From: Chitinophagaceae bacterium
Lineage (GTDB): Bacteria > Bacteroidota > Bacteroidia > Chitinophagales > Chitinophagaceae
NCBI GenBank assembly: GCA_025455205.1
Contig: JALOMZ010000058.1
Coordinates: 1 to 8,565, forward strand
Direction of reading: 5' to 3'
DNA length: 8,565 nucleotides
Positions 1 through 6,507 of this stretch are shown here, in pieces. The position numbers and the translations under genes are program-made. How positions within the stretch are numbered: the first letter of the stretch is position 1; each line of letters begins with the position of its first letter. Under the pieces are notes generated by a model, which was given only the letters and a program-made list of their open reading frames with translations, searched no databases and was not told the origin of the DNA.

Positions 1-728
1 AGGCCCGCAAGGAGAAAGTGGCTTCGCAGATCCTGTTCCATGAAGCGGATATTGTGGGCGTGCAGGAAGCCCTGCATCGCCAGGTGCAGTACCTGCGGGA
101 GGCGCTGCCCGGTTATGGCTTTGCCGGCGTGGGCCGTGACGATGGAAAGGAATCTGGTGAATACAGCGGCATCTTTTACAAACTCGGCCGGCTGGAACTG
201 CTGGAGAGCCGCACCTTCTGGCTCAGCCTCACCCCGGAGGTGCCGGGCAGCAAGGGCTGGGATGCAGCCATCACCCGCATAGTCACCTGGGCCAAATTCC
301 GCGACAAACAGAGCGGCCGGCATTTCTATCATTTCAACACCCATTTCGACCATATGGGCCAGGAAGCACGGCGACAGAGTGCCCGCCTGCTGCTGCAAAA
401 AGTGCAGGACATAGCCGGCAAGGTACCGGCCCTGGTAACCGGCGATTTCAATGCCCGGCCGTCCGATGAACCCATTCAGATTATTACAGACCAGGGCAAC
501 CCGCTGCGCCTCACCGATAGCAAAGGCCTGAGTGCCAGCGGGCATTACGGTCCTTCCGGTACGTTCAATGCATTTGGCCCCAGGGAACAGGATGATAACC
601 CCATTGACTACATTTTTGTGCGGGGCAAATGGACGGTAAAGCAGCATGCCACGCTGTCGCAAACATGGGGCGGGCTTTTTGCCTCTGATCATTTTGCCGT
701 GCTGGCGGTGCTGGCTTTGCCGAAGTAA
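1..728 (+). CDS. Endonuclease/exonuclease/phosphatase family protein (5' end outside window)
   Basis: This is the C-terminal part of a metal-dependent phosphoesterase of the EEP (DNase I-like) superfamily. The frame is open to the left edge, and the codons before the GTG at 18 read ARKEK, the end of the usual family N-terminus, so GTG 18 is not the real start. Visible family motifs in order are GVQEAL with the metal-binding Glu (about 57-75), FNTHFDH (about 333-353), the catalytic GDFNARPSDEP block (about 441-471), PIDYIFVRG (about 600-626) and the terminal SDHFAV with the catalytic Asp-His pair (about 687-704). All core residues from the Glu onward are intact, so the enzyme is probably active. 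Secretion cannot be judged because the N-terminus is missing. Substrate is unknown: the family includes nucleases, sphingomyelinases and inositol phosphatases. The serine hydrolase gene follows after only 22 bp, suggesting cotranscription. Confidence 0.9.
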   Translation, partial: ARKEKVASQILFHEADIVGVQEALHRQVQYLREALPGYGFAGVGRDDGKESGEYSGIFYKLGRLELLESRTFWLSLTPEVPGSKGWDAAITRIVTWAKFRDKQSGRHFYHFNTHFDHMGQEARRQSARLLLQKVQDIAGKVPALVTGDFNARPSDEPIQIITDQGNPLRLTDSKGLSASGHYGPSGTFNAFGPREQDDNPIDYIFVRGKWTVKQHATLSQTWGGLFASDHFAVLAVLALPK

Positions 729-750
729 AAACGTATACAAAAGAAAATAT

Positions 751-1998
751 ATGAGATTTTTTCTGATAGTGTGTTTGTGGCTGGGAACGCTTTCCCTGCA
801 GGCGCAAAGCGGCCGAACCAAGCGGCCTGTGGAAGCAGCCCGCCCTTATTTTCCGGAAGCCGGTTCCTGGCAGGTGAAGGATCCGGCCAGCATGGGCATG
901 AAGGCTGCCTTGTTGCAGGAGGCGGTACAATTTGCCATTGCCAGTGAGGTGAAGAACCCTCGCAGCATGGAGGAAAACCATTACCGCACTTTCGGCAAGG
1001 AACCTTTTGGGGAGGGCATTGGCCCCTTTGCCGACCGGGGCGCACCCACCGGACTCATCATTTACAAAGGCTATGTGGTGGCCCAGTGGGGCGAGCCCAA
1101 CCGCTGCGATATGACGCACAGTGTGACCAAGAGTTTTTTGGCCACCACCGTGGGGCTGGCGCTCGACAAGGGTTTGATCCGCTCGGTGAAAGACACCGTG
1201 GCATCTTATGTGCCACCCATAGAATTGTTCACCCACGGGGAAGTGCGCCGGCCAGCGGAGGACTTTGGCCAGCCTCAAATGCTCTATCCCTTTGCCACGG
1301 CCCACAACCAAACCATCACCTGGGATGATATGCTGCGGCAGACCAGCGACTGGGAGGGTACGCTTTGGGGCAAGCCCGATTGGGCCGATCGCCCTGATGC
1401 GGATGCATCCAAATGGCTGAACCGGCCGCGGGCAAAGCCTGGCACCACCTATGAATACAACGATGTACGGGTGAATGCGCTGGCCCTGGCGGCCACCATG
1501 GTTTGGCGCAAGCCCCTGCCGCAGGTGCTGAAGGAACAGATCATGGACAAGATTGGGGCTGGTAACACCTGGCAGTGGACGGGCTACCGCAATGCCTGGA
1601 TCGTGCTTGATGGCCAGCCGGTACAGAGCGTGAGCGGCGGCGGCCACTGGGGCGGTGGTATGTTCATCAACGCCTGGGATATGGCCCGCTTTGGCCTCTT
1701 CACCCTGCACAGGGGCAACTGGAACGGTCAGCAATTGCTGAGCGAAGATTTCTTCCGCATGGCCACCACCCCAACAGTTCCCAAACCCGACTATGGCTTC
1801 ATGAACTTCTTCCTCAACACTGACCGGAAATACCTGCCCGACGCGCCGGCCACGGCCTATTGCCATATCGGCAATGGCACCAACATGATCTATGTGGATG
1901 CGGAGAACGAACTGGTGGCTGTGGTGCGCTGGTTCGACAACAAGCAGCAGAATGCCATCGTGAAGAAGATTCTCGCCGCCCTGCCCGGCCAGCCCTGA
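751..1998 (+). CDS. Secreted serine hydrolase, beta-lactamase / 6-aminohexanoate-dimer hydrolase type
   Basis: A 415-residue penicillin-binding-protein-like serine hydrolase. The frame is open further upstream, but ATG 751 is chosen because it starts a clean signal peptide (MRFFLIVCLWLGTLSLQAQ, probable cleavage after AQA-like residues 17-19), lies just past the preceding stop, and is preceded by an A-rich stretch as usual in Bacteroidota. The nucleophile motif is S124-V-T-K127 in MTHSVTKSF; the second motif is the Y236-N-D of YEYNDVR; the third, equivalent to KTG, is H372-I-G374 within CHIGNGTN. The segment SVSGGGHWGGG (residues 293-303) and the block around DWEGTLWGKPDWADRP (200-214) are typical of the NylB-like branch rather than of true antibiotic-hydrolysing class C enzymes. 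It is expected in the periplasm. The physiological substrate (an ester, amide or small peptide) is not predictable. It is probably cotranscribed with the upstream phosphoesterase. Confidence 0.9.
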   Translation: MRFFLIVCLWLGTLSLQAQSGRTKRPVEAARPYFPEAGSWQVKDPASMGMKAALLQEAVQFAIASEVKNPRSMEENHYRTFGKEPFGEGIGPFADRGAPTGLIIYKGYVVAQWGEPNRCDMTHSVTKSFLATTVGLALDKGLIRSVKDTVASYVPPIELFTHGEVRRPAEDFGQPQMLYPFATAHNQTITWDDMLRQTSDWEGTLWGKPDWADRPDADASKWLNRPRAKPGTTYEYNDVRVNALALAATMVWRKPLPQVLKEQIMDKIGAGNTWQWTGYRNAWIVLDGQPVQSVSGGGHWGGGMFINAWDMARFGLFTLHRGNWNGQQLLSEDFFRMATTPTVPKPDYGFMNFFLNTDRKYLPDAPATAYCHIGNGTNMIYVDAENELVAVVRWFDNKQQNAIVKKILAALPGQP

Positions 1999-2064
1999 TG
2001 CCGCGCCAACCATACGGCACCGGTTTCGTAGAGTTGCCGGATTAACAATTACTTGCCGCTTCTA

Positions 2065-2094
2065 TTTGTGCGCGAAGGGTATATTTAATTTTTG
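2065..2094 (+). promoter_or_regulatory. Candidate Bacteroidota-type promoter for the plug-domain gene
   Basis: TTTG at 2065-2068 is followed, after 17 bp, by TAATTTTTG at 2086-2094. This resembles the Bacteroidota pattern of a TTTG -33 element and a TAnnTTTG -7 element, with one extra base inside the second box. Transcription would begin near 2100, leaving a leader of about 50 nt before ATG 2154. The surrounding 1999-2153 gap is much richer in A and T than the flanking genes. This is a pattern match only. Confidence 0.4.
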
Positions 2095-2153
2095 GTAAGT
2101 AAAGCCTATGATTGGGCGGCAGCCCACTGGGGTATAGAAATACCGGTTGTTAC

Positions 2154-4037
2154 ATGATGAAATGGTTGGCACAATGCATCTTCTCTTTTTTTGCTGCATT
2201 TGCTGCGGGGGCAGCCAGCGCGCAGTGTAGCCAAATAGTAGCGGAAAAACCAGCTGTTATGCTGGAAGGCCGGGCGGCGGCATCCCTGCGCATACCCTGT
2301 ACCCCGTGCGCTGCGCAGTCTACGCTGTGGGTATGTTTGGTGGATAGCCAGGCAGTGCCCCTTGCCCGCAATGCCTGGCTGATTCCGGCATCGGGGGAGG
2401 TGGCCATACAAATACCTGCACCATCTTCGGCTCCCCATGGGTTACTTTGTTATGTTTCAGACTCTGCCGGTTCAGTGGAGGCTTCTGCCTATTTTCCCCT
2501 CGGCAGCACCACGCCAGTATGCGGTAATGCCGATGATGCCGCTGCTCAGCGTGCGTTGAAACTTCACCCGGAGGGTGGCAGGGCCTTACTCAATCATTAC
2601 ACACGCTTTGTGGCAGAAGGCCCGGGTTTGGATTCGCTGCCGCATGGCAGCCAGCTCGTGGTCAGAAATCCCGGCAACCATATCGTGGCCGTTGCCCGGC
2701 TTAACGCACATAAAAGGGCTGTTCTGGACCTGCCCCTGTTTTCCGGCGAATGGTACACCGTGTCTACAAAAGCGGGCGTTGTAATGGGAACTCTTCGAAC
2801 CGACAGCCTTGGCCTGGTATCCGATACCGGATTTGCCATGCGCGCGGAAGCCGGCGACAGGGTGGTAGAGGTGGAAATGCGAAAAGGCGACAAGGAATCG
2901 CGCCGCTTCAGCAAACTTGCGGTTCGGTTGGGCAGTACCGTCATTTATGAGACAGAAGCCCACTTCCGGAAGGATACCAATGTGGTGGTTACGCACTTCA
3001 CTACCCATGGTTTGGAAGGCAGGCTGCTGTACCTGGCCATGGAAGACGACGCAGGTGTGGTGGTGGCAGAACGACTGTTGGGTATTCCGCCACTGGACGG
3101 AAAGGCATTCTCATCCTGTGATGTTTCCTTGCCCTTTGGGCTGGCCGGTGAATCTGTACTGCCTGAATACCTGCTGACTGCCCGGCCGCCGGATATACAG
3201 CGAGAAGCGTCTTCCCGGGGTCTCCGCTTTCATTTTCGTGCGCCCGCACTGGCAGGACGGGTGCTGCAGTATCAATTGGCGAAAAGCGATGGTGCCCTGA
3301 TGGAGGTGGGCGAAGCTGCCGTGGATTCCAGCGGCACATTGGTGGTTAGTGATCTTCATTTTTCCGGGAAGGCCCAGCTTCGCTTTTTCGGGGCGCCGCC
3401 TCAGGAAATCAGTTCCATGATCAGGGTGCCTGAATCACTGCCCGAGGCTTGCAGGCGCCTGTTGCAGTGTGTTTTTTCTGTAGGTGCTGCCGGCAACCCG
3501 GTACATGGCACAGTGTCAGCCTCGCCAGATACACTTCCTGATGTTATGGTGGTAGGCAAGTTAATGGCACGGAATGAAGCACTGGAGCAGAAGTATATTG
3601 GTTCCAACATGTTTCGCGATGAATTGGCGGTGGGGATGGATCTGGAAGAGGATCCCTACACCAGCAATTATGACATCTATGATTACCTGCTGCGGAAACT
3701 GCCTGGCTTGCAGGTGCGGCCTGATCCCGCTAATCCGTTGCGCAAGAATTTTGTGTACCGCCAGGGATGGGTGGAAGTTTACCTGGATGAAGTTTACATT
3801 GGGCAGGCTGCCGACCTTCCATTCAGGAATTTGCAGGATATCGGGTATATCCGTTTCCTGAAAAAGCCAGTCAGCCCCATGCGTAACGCTGCAGGGGGCA
3901 GCCTGCTGCAAAACCGCTCCAACCTGGCAGGAATTACAGCTACCCTGGTGTTGTATACCCGAAAGGTTGTTGATCGCGGGGCCGGCGCCGGGGTGGCATC
4001 CAATGGATATTGGGTGGAAGGGTATGCCAATGAATGA
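2154..4037 (+). CDS. Secreted protein with C-terminal TonB-receptor plug-like domain and no barrel
   Basis: A 627-residue exported protein. ATG 2154 is preferred over a TTG at 2112 because it opens a signal peptide (MMKWLAQCIFSFFAAFAAG, cleavage probably after ASA near residue 23). The middle region is beta-rich; LLYLAMEDDAGVVVAERLLG (near 3025-3085) and LHFSGKAQLRFFG (near 3355-3393) resemble the macroglobulin-like (MG2) segments of large Bacteroidota surface proteins. From about residue 470 the C-terminus looks like a diverged TonB-receptor plug: a NYDIYDYLLRKLPGLQV segment near residue 505, VEVYLDEVYIGQ near 540, IGYIRFLKKP near 563 and a final strand ending in YTRK. The roughly 600-residue beta-barrel of a real receptor is absent, and the protein ends soon after at VEGYANE. 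Several cysteines in the first third (CTPC and others) could form disulfides. Related orphan plug proteins are common in Bacteroidota and uncharacterised. An M23 peptidase gene follows closely. The fold assignment is by motif resemblance, so the plug call is moderate. Confidence 0.75.
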   Translation: MMKWLAQCIFSFFAAFAAGAASAQCSQIVAEKPAVMLEGRAAASLRIPCTPCAAQSTLWVCLVDSQAVPLARNAWLIPASGEVAIQIPAPSSAPHGLLCYVSDSAGSVEASAYFPLGSTTPVCGNADDAAAQRALKLHPEGGRALLNHYTRFVAEGPGLDSLPHGSQLVVRNPGNHIVAVARLNAHKRAVLDLPLFSGEWYTVSTKAGVVMGTLRTDSLGLVSDTGFAMRAEAGDRVVEVEMRKGDKESRRFSKLAVRLGSTVIYETEAHFRKDTNVVVTHFTTHGLEGRLLYLAMEDDAGVVVAERLLGIPPLDGKAFSSCDVSLPFGLAGESVLPEYLLTARPPDIQREASSRGLRFHFRAPALAGRVLQYQLAKSDGALMEVGEAAVDSSGTLVVSDLHFSGKAQLRFFGAPPQEISSMIRVPESLPEACRRLLQCVFSVGAAGNPVHGTVSASPDTLPDVMVVGKLMARNEALEQKYIGSNMFRDELAVGMDLEEDPYTSNYDIYDYLLRKLPGLQVRPDPANPLRKNFVYRQGWVEVYLDEVYIGQAADLPFRNLQDIGYIRFLKKPVSPMRNAAGGSLLQNRSNLAGITATLVLYTRKVVDRGAGAGVASNGYWVEGYANE

Positions 4038-4102
4038 TGGTGTGCCGAAATGCCTTGTATACATGGCATGCTTGTATGGCCGGAATGACGGATGTTTGCA
4101 GC

Positions 4103-4822
4103 ATGACGACAGACCACGCCCTGGATGCCTGGCTGATGAGACATCAGCGCCAGTTTTTTCCGGTGGTGCCCTTTGATCCCGCCACAGACGCCCTGCTGGC
4201 CATGGATTTCACGGAATCCAATACTACCCTGAGCGGGGACATCTTAAATGATACCGCCTTGTTCAGCCGTTATGTGGAGGAGGCCCTGGCTAAGGCCGGT
4301 GCGCGTTACGGGTATGGTGGCTACAATGAACACCGCACGGTTTATGGCCGTTCGCCGCATTTCAGCGATCCGGCCGGGGGCGAACCGCGCCGTCTGCACC
4401 TGGGCATGGATATCTGGGGGCCAGCCGGCACGCCCGTGATGGCGCCCCTGGGCGGTATGGTACACAGCATGGCTTACAACAACAACCCCAGCGATTACGG
4501 CGCCACCATCATCCTCAGCCACCAGCTCGATGGCAGACAGTTCTATACCCTCTATGGCCACCTGAGCCTGGACAACCTGCAGGAACTGAAAGAGGGACAG
4601 TATATCGTTGGCGGACAGGCCTTTGCGCATTTCGGGGCGCCCCACGAAAACGGCGACTGGCCGCCGCACCTGCATTTTCAGCTTATTGAAGACATAGGCC
4701 TGCATGAGGGCGACTATCCCGGCGTGTGCCGCTATTCCGAGCGGGCAAGCTGGCTGGCCAATTGTCCGGATCCGGATATCATCCTGCAGTTGGGCCGCTA
4801 TGCCCGGCCGGCAAATACCTGA
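4103..4822 (+). CDS. M23 (LytM-type) metallopeptidase without signal peptide
   Basis: Predicted zinc endopeptidase of the peptidoglycan-cleaving M23/LytM fold, 239 residues from ATG 4103. The frame extends back to an ATG at 4034 that overlaps the previous stop codon as ATGA, and ATG 4085 is also possible. ATG 4103 is preferred because the sequence resembling the family begins just after it (DHALDAWL then FFPVVPFDPATD). All zinc-site residues are visible: H99 and D103 in HLGMD, H153 in LYGHLS, and H189/H191 in PPHLHFQ. The C-terminus contains CPDPDIIL. No candidate start gives a signal peptide or membrane segment, which is odd for a wall hydrolase and suggests a cytoplasmic role or unconventional export. 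The RRLHLGMDIWGPAGTPV block and the CPDP ending resemble, from memory, the M23 domain carried inside some multidomain kinase-peptidase-aminotransferase proteins. It is probably cotranscribed with the plug-domain gene. The peptidase fold is secure; substrate and start are not. Confidence 0.88.
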   Translation: MTTDHALDAWLMRHQRQFFPVVPFDPATDALLAMDFTESNTTLSGDILNDTALFSRYVEEALAKAGARYGYGGYNEHRTVYGRSPHFSDPAGGEPRRLHLGMDIWGPAGTPVMAPLGGMVHSMAYNNNPSDYGATIILSHQLDGRQFYTLYGHLSLDNLQELKEGQYIVGGQAFAHFGAPHENGDWPPHLHFQLIEDIGLHEGDYPGVCRYSERASWLANCPDPDIILQLGRYARPANT

Positions 4823-4833
4823 GCCGGCAGGTG

Positions 4834-4864
4834 TTGGCTGCAAACCGCCAAACCATTAGGTTTG
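4834..4864 (+). promoter_or_regulatory. Candidate Bacteroidota-type promoter for the small His-rich membrane protein
   Basis: TAGGTTTG at 4857-4864 is an exact match to the TAnnTTTG -7 element, and a TTG lies at 4834-4836, 20 bp upstream, in the -33 position. Transcription would start around 4868-4870, about 17 nt before ATG 4886. The site begins 12 bp after the stop of the M23 gene, so the small gene can be expressed separately. The match is by eye and not tested. Confidence 0.5.
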
Positions 4865-4866
4865 CA
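4839..4866. repeat. 8-bp inverted repeat overlapping the candidate -7 element
   Basis: TGCAAACC at 4839-4846 is the exact reverse complement of GGTTTGCA at 4859-4866. A second CAAACC at 4849-4854 can pair with the same GGTTTG, with an ATTA loop. The right arm lies inside the candidate TAGGTTTG box. It could be an operator, a weak terminator for the M23 gene (no long T-run follows on +), or chance. Confidence 0.4.
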
Positions 4867-4885
4867 AAAATTTTAAAGACAGCAT

Positions 4886-5215
4886 ATGGAACACGAAATC
4901 TCGCATAGCTCTCCCGGCTTTGGTAAAAACACCAACGGAATGGGTATTGTGCTCGTTGCTGCCGTATTGGTGGTTTTTGGCCTGGCAGCCTGGAATTTGT
5001 GGAACAGTGGTGCCACCGAAAAGGAATGGTACCGCATGGAGAACACGGCCGCTGCCCATGGTGAGGCTGGCCACGGTGAGCATGGCGCCCCGGGTGGCCA
5101 CAGCGAGGAGGCCCATACTGCTCCTGCCGCCGCCGACAGCACTGCCGAAGCACCTGCCGCCCACGACAGCACCCACACTGCCGAAGCACCTGCTGCTGAT
5201 TCCAGCGCGCACTGA
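4886..5215 (+). CDS. Small single-pass membrane protein with His/Ala/acid-rich tail, function unknown
   Basis: A 109-residue protein not recognised as a named family. ATG 4886 gives MEHEISHSSPGFGKNTNG, then one hydrophobic helix (about residues 19-41, GMGIVLVAAVLVVFGLAAWNLW), then a hydrophilic segment EKEWYRMEN and a low-complexity tail from about residue 55 to the end. The tail is built mainly of Ala, His, Glu, Asp, Ser, Thr and Gly, with eight histidines in about 55 residues. Part of it is an internal duplication (AEAPAAHDST / AEAPAADSS). The compact, positively poor N-terminus without a cleavage site suggests a membrane anchor rather than a secreted protein. Histidine and acid richness allows metal binding, but that is inference. 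The stop is doubled (TGA then in-frame TAA). The gene sits alone between a candidate promoter and a strong terminator. Third-position codon preference and the clean hydrophobic segment support it as a real gene. Confidence 0.78.
   Translation: MEHEISHSSPGFGKNTNGMGIVLVAAVLVVFGLAAWNLWNSGATEKEWYRMENTAAAHGEAGHGEHGAPGGHSEEAHTAPAAADSTAEAPAAHDSTHTAEAPAADSSAH
5135..5193 (+). repeat. Short imperfect tandem duplication within the tail of the small membrane protein
   Basis: An identical 18-bp stretch (CACTGCCGAAGCACCTGC) occurs at 5140-5157 and 5176-5193, and GACAGCAC occurs at 5135-5142 and 5165-5172. The copies are in the same reading frame and encode TAEAPA twice, so the tail has probably grown or shrunk by slippage without breaking the frame. 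Confidence 0.75.
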
Positions 5216-5244
5216 TAACAGCATTCCCATCAAGGGTAATCATA

Positions 5245-5277
5245 AAATAGCCTGCTTGAATTTCAAGCAGGCTATTT
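5245..5277. terminator. Bidirectional rho-independent terminator
   Basis: A 16-bp perfect inverted repeat: the left arm at 5245-5260 is matched by the right arm at 5262-5277. The practical hairpin has GCCTGCTTG (5250-5258) paired with CAAGCAGGC (5264-5272) and an AATTT loop, extended by A/T pairs. It lies 29 bp after the stop of the small membrane protein gene and 12 bp beyond the stop of the aldo/keto reductase on the other strand. A T-rich stretch follows on both strands, so it can end both converging transcripts. Confidence 0.88.
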
Positions 5278-5289
5278 GTTCTTTGCAGC

Positions 5290-6312
5290 TTATCCTCTTT
5301 TCTCCACTTTGTCGTAGAAGCCTCCAAAGTTGGCCAGCTTCACGCCTTCTTCACGGTAGAACTCACCCGGAAAGCCAAGGTCAATCCGGCTGACCTGATC
5401 CAGCCGCTGCATATGCTCTGGGCTGAGCTGCAGGCCAATAACACCCAGGTTGTCCTGCACCTGGCTCAGTTTGGTGGCGCCCACAATGGGAATGGAAGAG
5501 AAGCCTTGCTGCATGGTCCAGGCCAGGGCTACCTGTCCGGGGGTAGCACCTATTTCTTCGGCTATGGCCATCACTTCTTTGGTGATACGTACCGCTTCCT
5601 CATTCAGGCGCTTGCTGTCGGGTTTGATGCGGCCGGGATCGTTGCGCAGGTATTTGCCGGTGAGGGCGCCGCCAGCCAGCGGGGCCCAGGGCGTGAGGGT
5701 GAGGCCAAAGTGTTGCGCCATGGGGATCAGCTCGCGTTCCGGCGTGCGCTGCAGCAGGCTGTATTCCACCTGCAGGGCCACAAACTGGCTCCAGCCCATC
5801 AGTTCGGCCAGGGTTTGCCCCTTGGCCACCATCCAGGCGGGGGTGTCGCTGATGGCAATATAGGTCACCTTGCCCTGCCGCACCAGGTCGTCGAGCCCGC
5901 GCAATACTTCATCCATGGGGGTAAGCCAGTCCCAGATGTGCAGGTACAGCACGTCGATGAAGTCTGTTTTGAGGCGCTGCAGGCTTTTCTCCACACTGCG
6001 CATCATATTCTTGCGGTTGTTGCCGCTGGCATTGGGGTTGCTTTGGTTGTCGTGCAGGCTGTACTTGGTGGCCACCACCCAGTAGTCGCGGTCGCGCTGG
6101 TTGATGAAGGCACCCACAATTTCTTCACTCATGCCATCCTGGTACCGGTTGGCCGTGTCGAGGAAATTACCGCCGGCATTGCCGAAGGCTTCCATAATGG
6201 CAAAGCTGGCCTGCTGGTCAACGCCCCAGGGGGTGGCGGTGCCAAAACCCATGGTGCCCAGGCAGAGTTCAGATACTTTAAGGCCGCTGCGGCCGAGGAG
6301 TTTATATCGCAT
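5290..6312 (-). CDS. Aldo/keto reductase
   Basis: A 340-residue NAD(P)H-dependent oxidoreductase of the aldo/keto reductase superfamily, of full family length. It begins [19 protein letters not shown], the typical N-terminus. The catalytic tetrad is complete: D52 and Y57 in [12 protein letters not shown]83 in VATKYS and H125 in LYLHIWDW. Further family blocks are [18 protein letters not shown], the [15 protein letters not shown] cofactor-loop region and the C-terminal [14 protein letters not shown], which contacts the cofactor phosphate in related enzymes. It is soluble and cytoplasmic; it should reduce an aldehyde or ketone, or work in reverse on an alcohol or sugar, but the substrate is not predictable. 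Translation starts at ATG 6312 with no Shine-Dalgarno sequence; the A/T-rich leader ATCAAATT directly precedes the start. It is monocistronic: the divergent neighbour is ruvB, and a terminator follows. Confidence 0.95.
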   Translation of the reverse strand: MRYKLLGRSGLKVSELCLGTMGFGTATPWGVDQQASFAIMEAFGNAGGNFLDTANRYQDGMSEEIVGAFINQRDRDYWVVATKYSLHDNQSNPNASGNNRKNMMRSVEKSLQRLKTDFIDVLYLHIWDWLTPMDEVLRGLDDLVRQGKVTYIAISDTPAWMVAKGQTLAELMGWSQFVALQVEYSLLQRTPERELIPMAQHFGLTLTPWAPLAGGALTGKYLRNDPGRIKPDSKRLNEEAVRITKEVMAIAEEIGATPGQVALAWTMQQGFSSIPIVGATKLSQVQDNLGVIGLQLSPEHMQRLDQVSRIDLGFPGEFYREEGVKLANFGGFYDKVEKRG

Positions 6313-6313
6313 A

Positions 6314-6378
6314 ATTTGATGTTTGATGTTCGATGTTCGATGTTTGAGGTTTGGGGTTTGGAGGTTTGGAGGTTTGTG
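6314..6378. repeat. Heptanucleotide tandem repeat in the divergent spacer
   Basis: About nine degenerate 7-bp units with consensus GTTYGAT drifting to GTTTGGA/G: ATTTGAT, GTTTGAT, GTTCGAT twice, GTTTGAG, GTTTGGG, GTTTGGA and two stretched units. It begins at the start codon of the aldo/keto reductase and runs into the ruvB side. The + strand of the second half is rich in G-pairs separated by TTT. Similar 7-bp spacer repeats occur in other Bacteroidota genomes, where they are often mis-translated as small ORFs. The function is unknown. Confidence 0.8.
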
Positions 6379-6507
6379 GTTGGGGATGCAAAGTTCGCCA
6401 CTTTGTTCTTAGGTCGGGTAATTCTGTTGTGGCTGGCCTGCTGCCGGTTTTGGCGAAAGTTTTTTGGTTTGGCGGCGGCCAAATCCCGAATTTGCAGACC
6501 AGGAATC

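Noticed and set aside
565..2013. A 482-codon open frame on - opposite the serine hydrolase
   Set aside because: It mirrors a gene with clear SxxK hydrolase motifs and a signal peptide; the antisense product has no recognisable domain and its length follows from GC-rich codon use.
2015..2039. CGGCA/TGCCG inverted repeat after the serine hydrolase as a terminator
   Set aside because: Only five base pairs, a long loop and no T-run follow.
2586..3008. A 140-codon frame on - inside the plug-domain gene
   Set aside because: No signal peptide, motif or start context; the + strand frame is continuous through the region.
6402..6426. TTTG and TAATTCTG as a ruvB promoter
   Set aside because: The spacing is only 13 bp, and the second box has a mismatch in the conserved TTTG.
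5413..6507. An extension of the ruvB frame far upstream, giving a 709-codon frame
   Set aside because: The added part is the antisense of the aldo/keto reductase plus the heptad repeat; RuvB similarity starts at ATG 6508.
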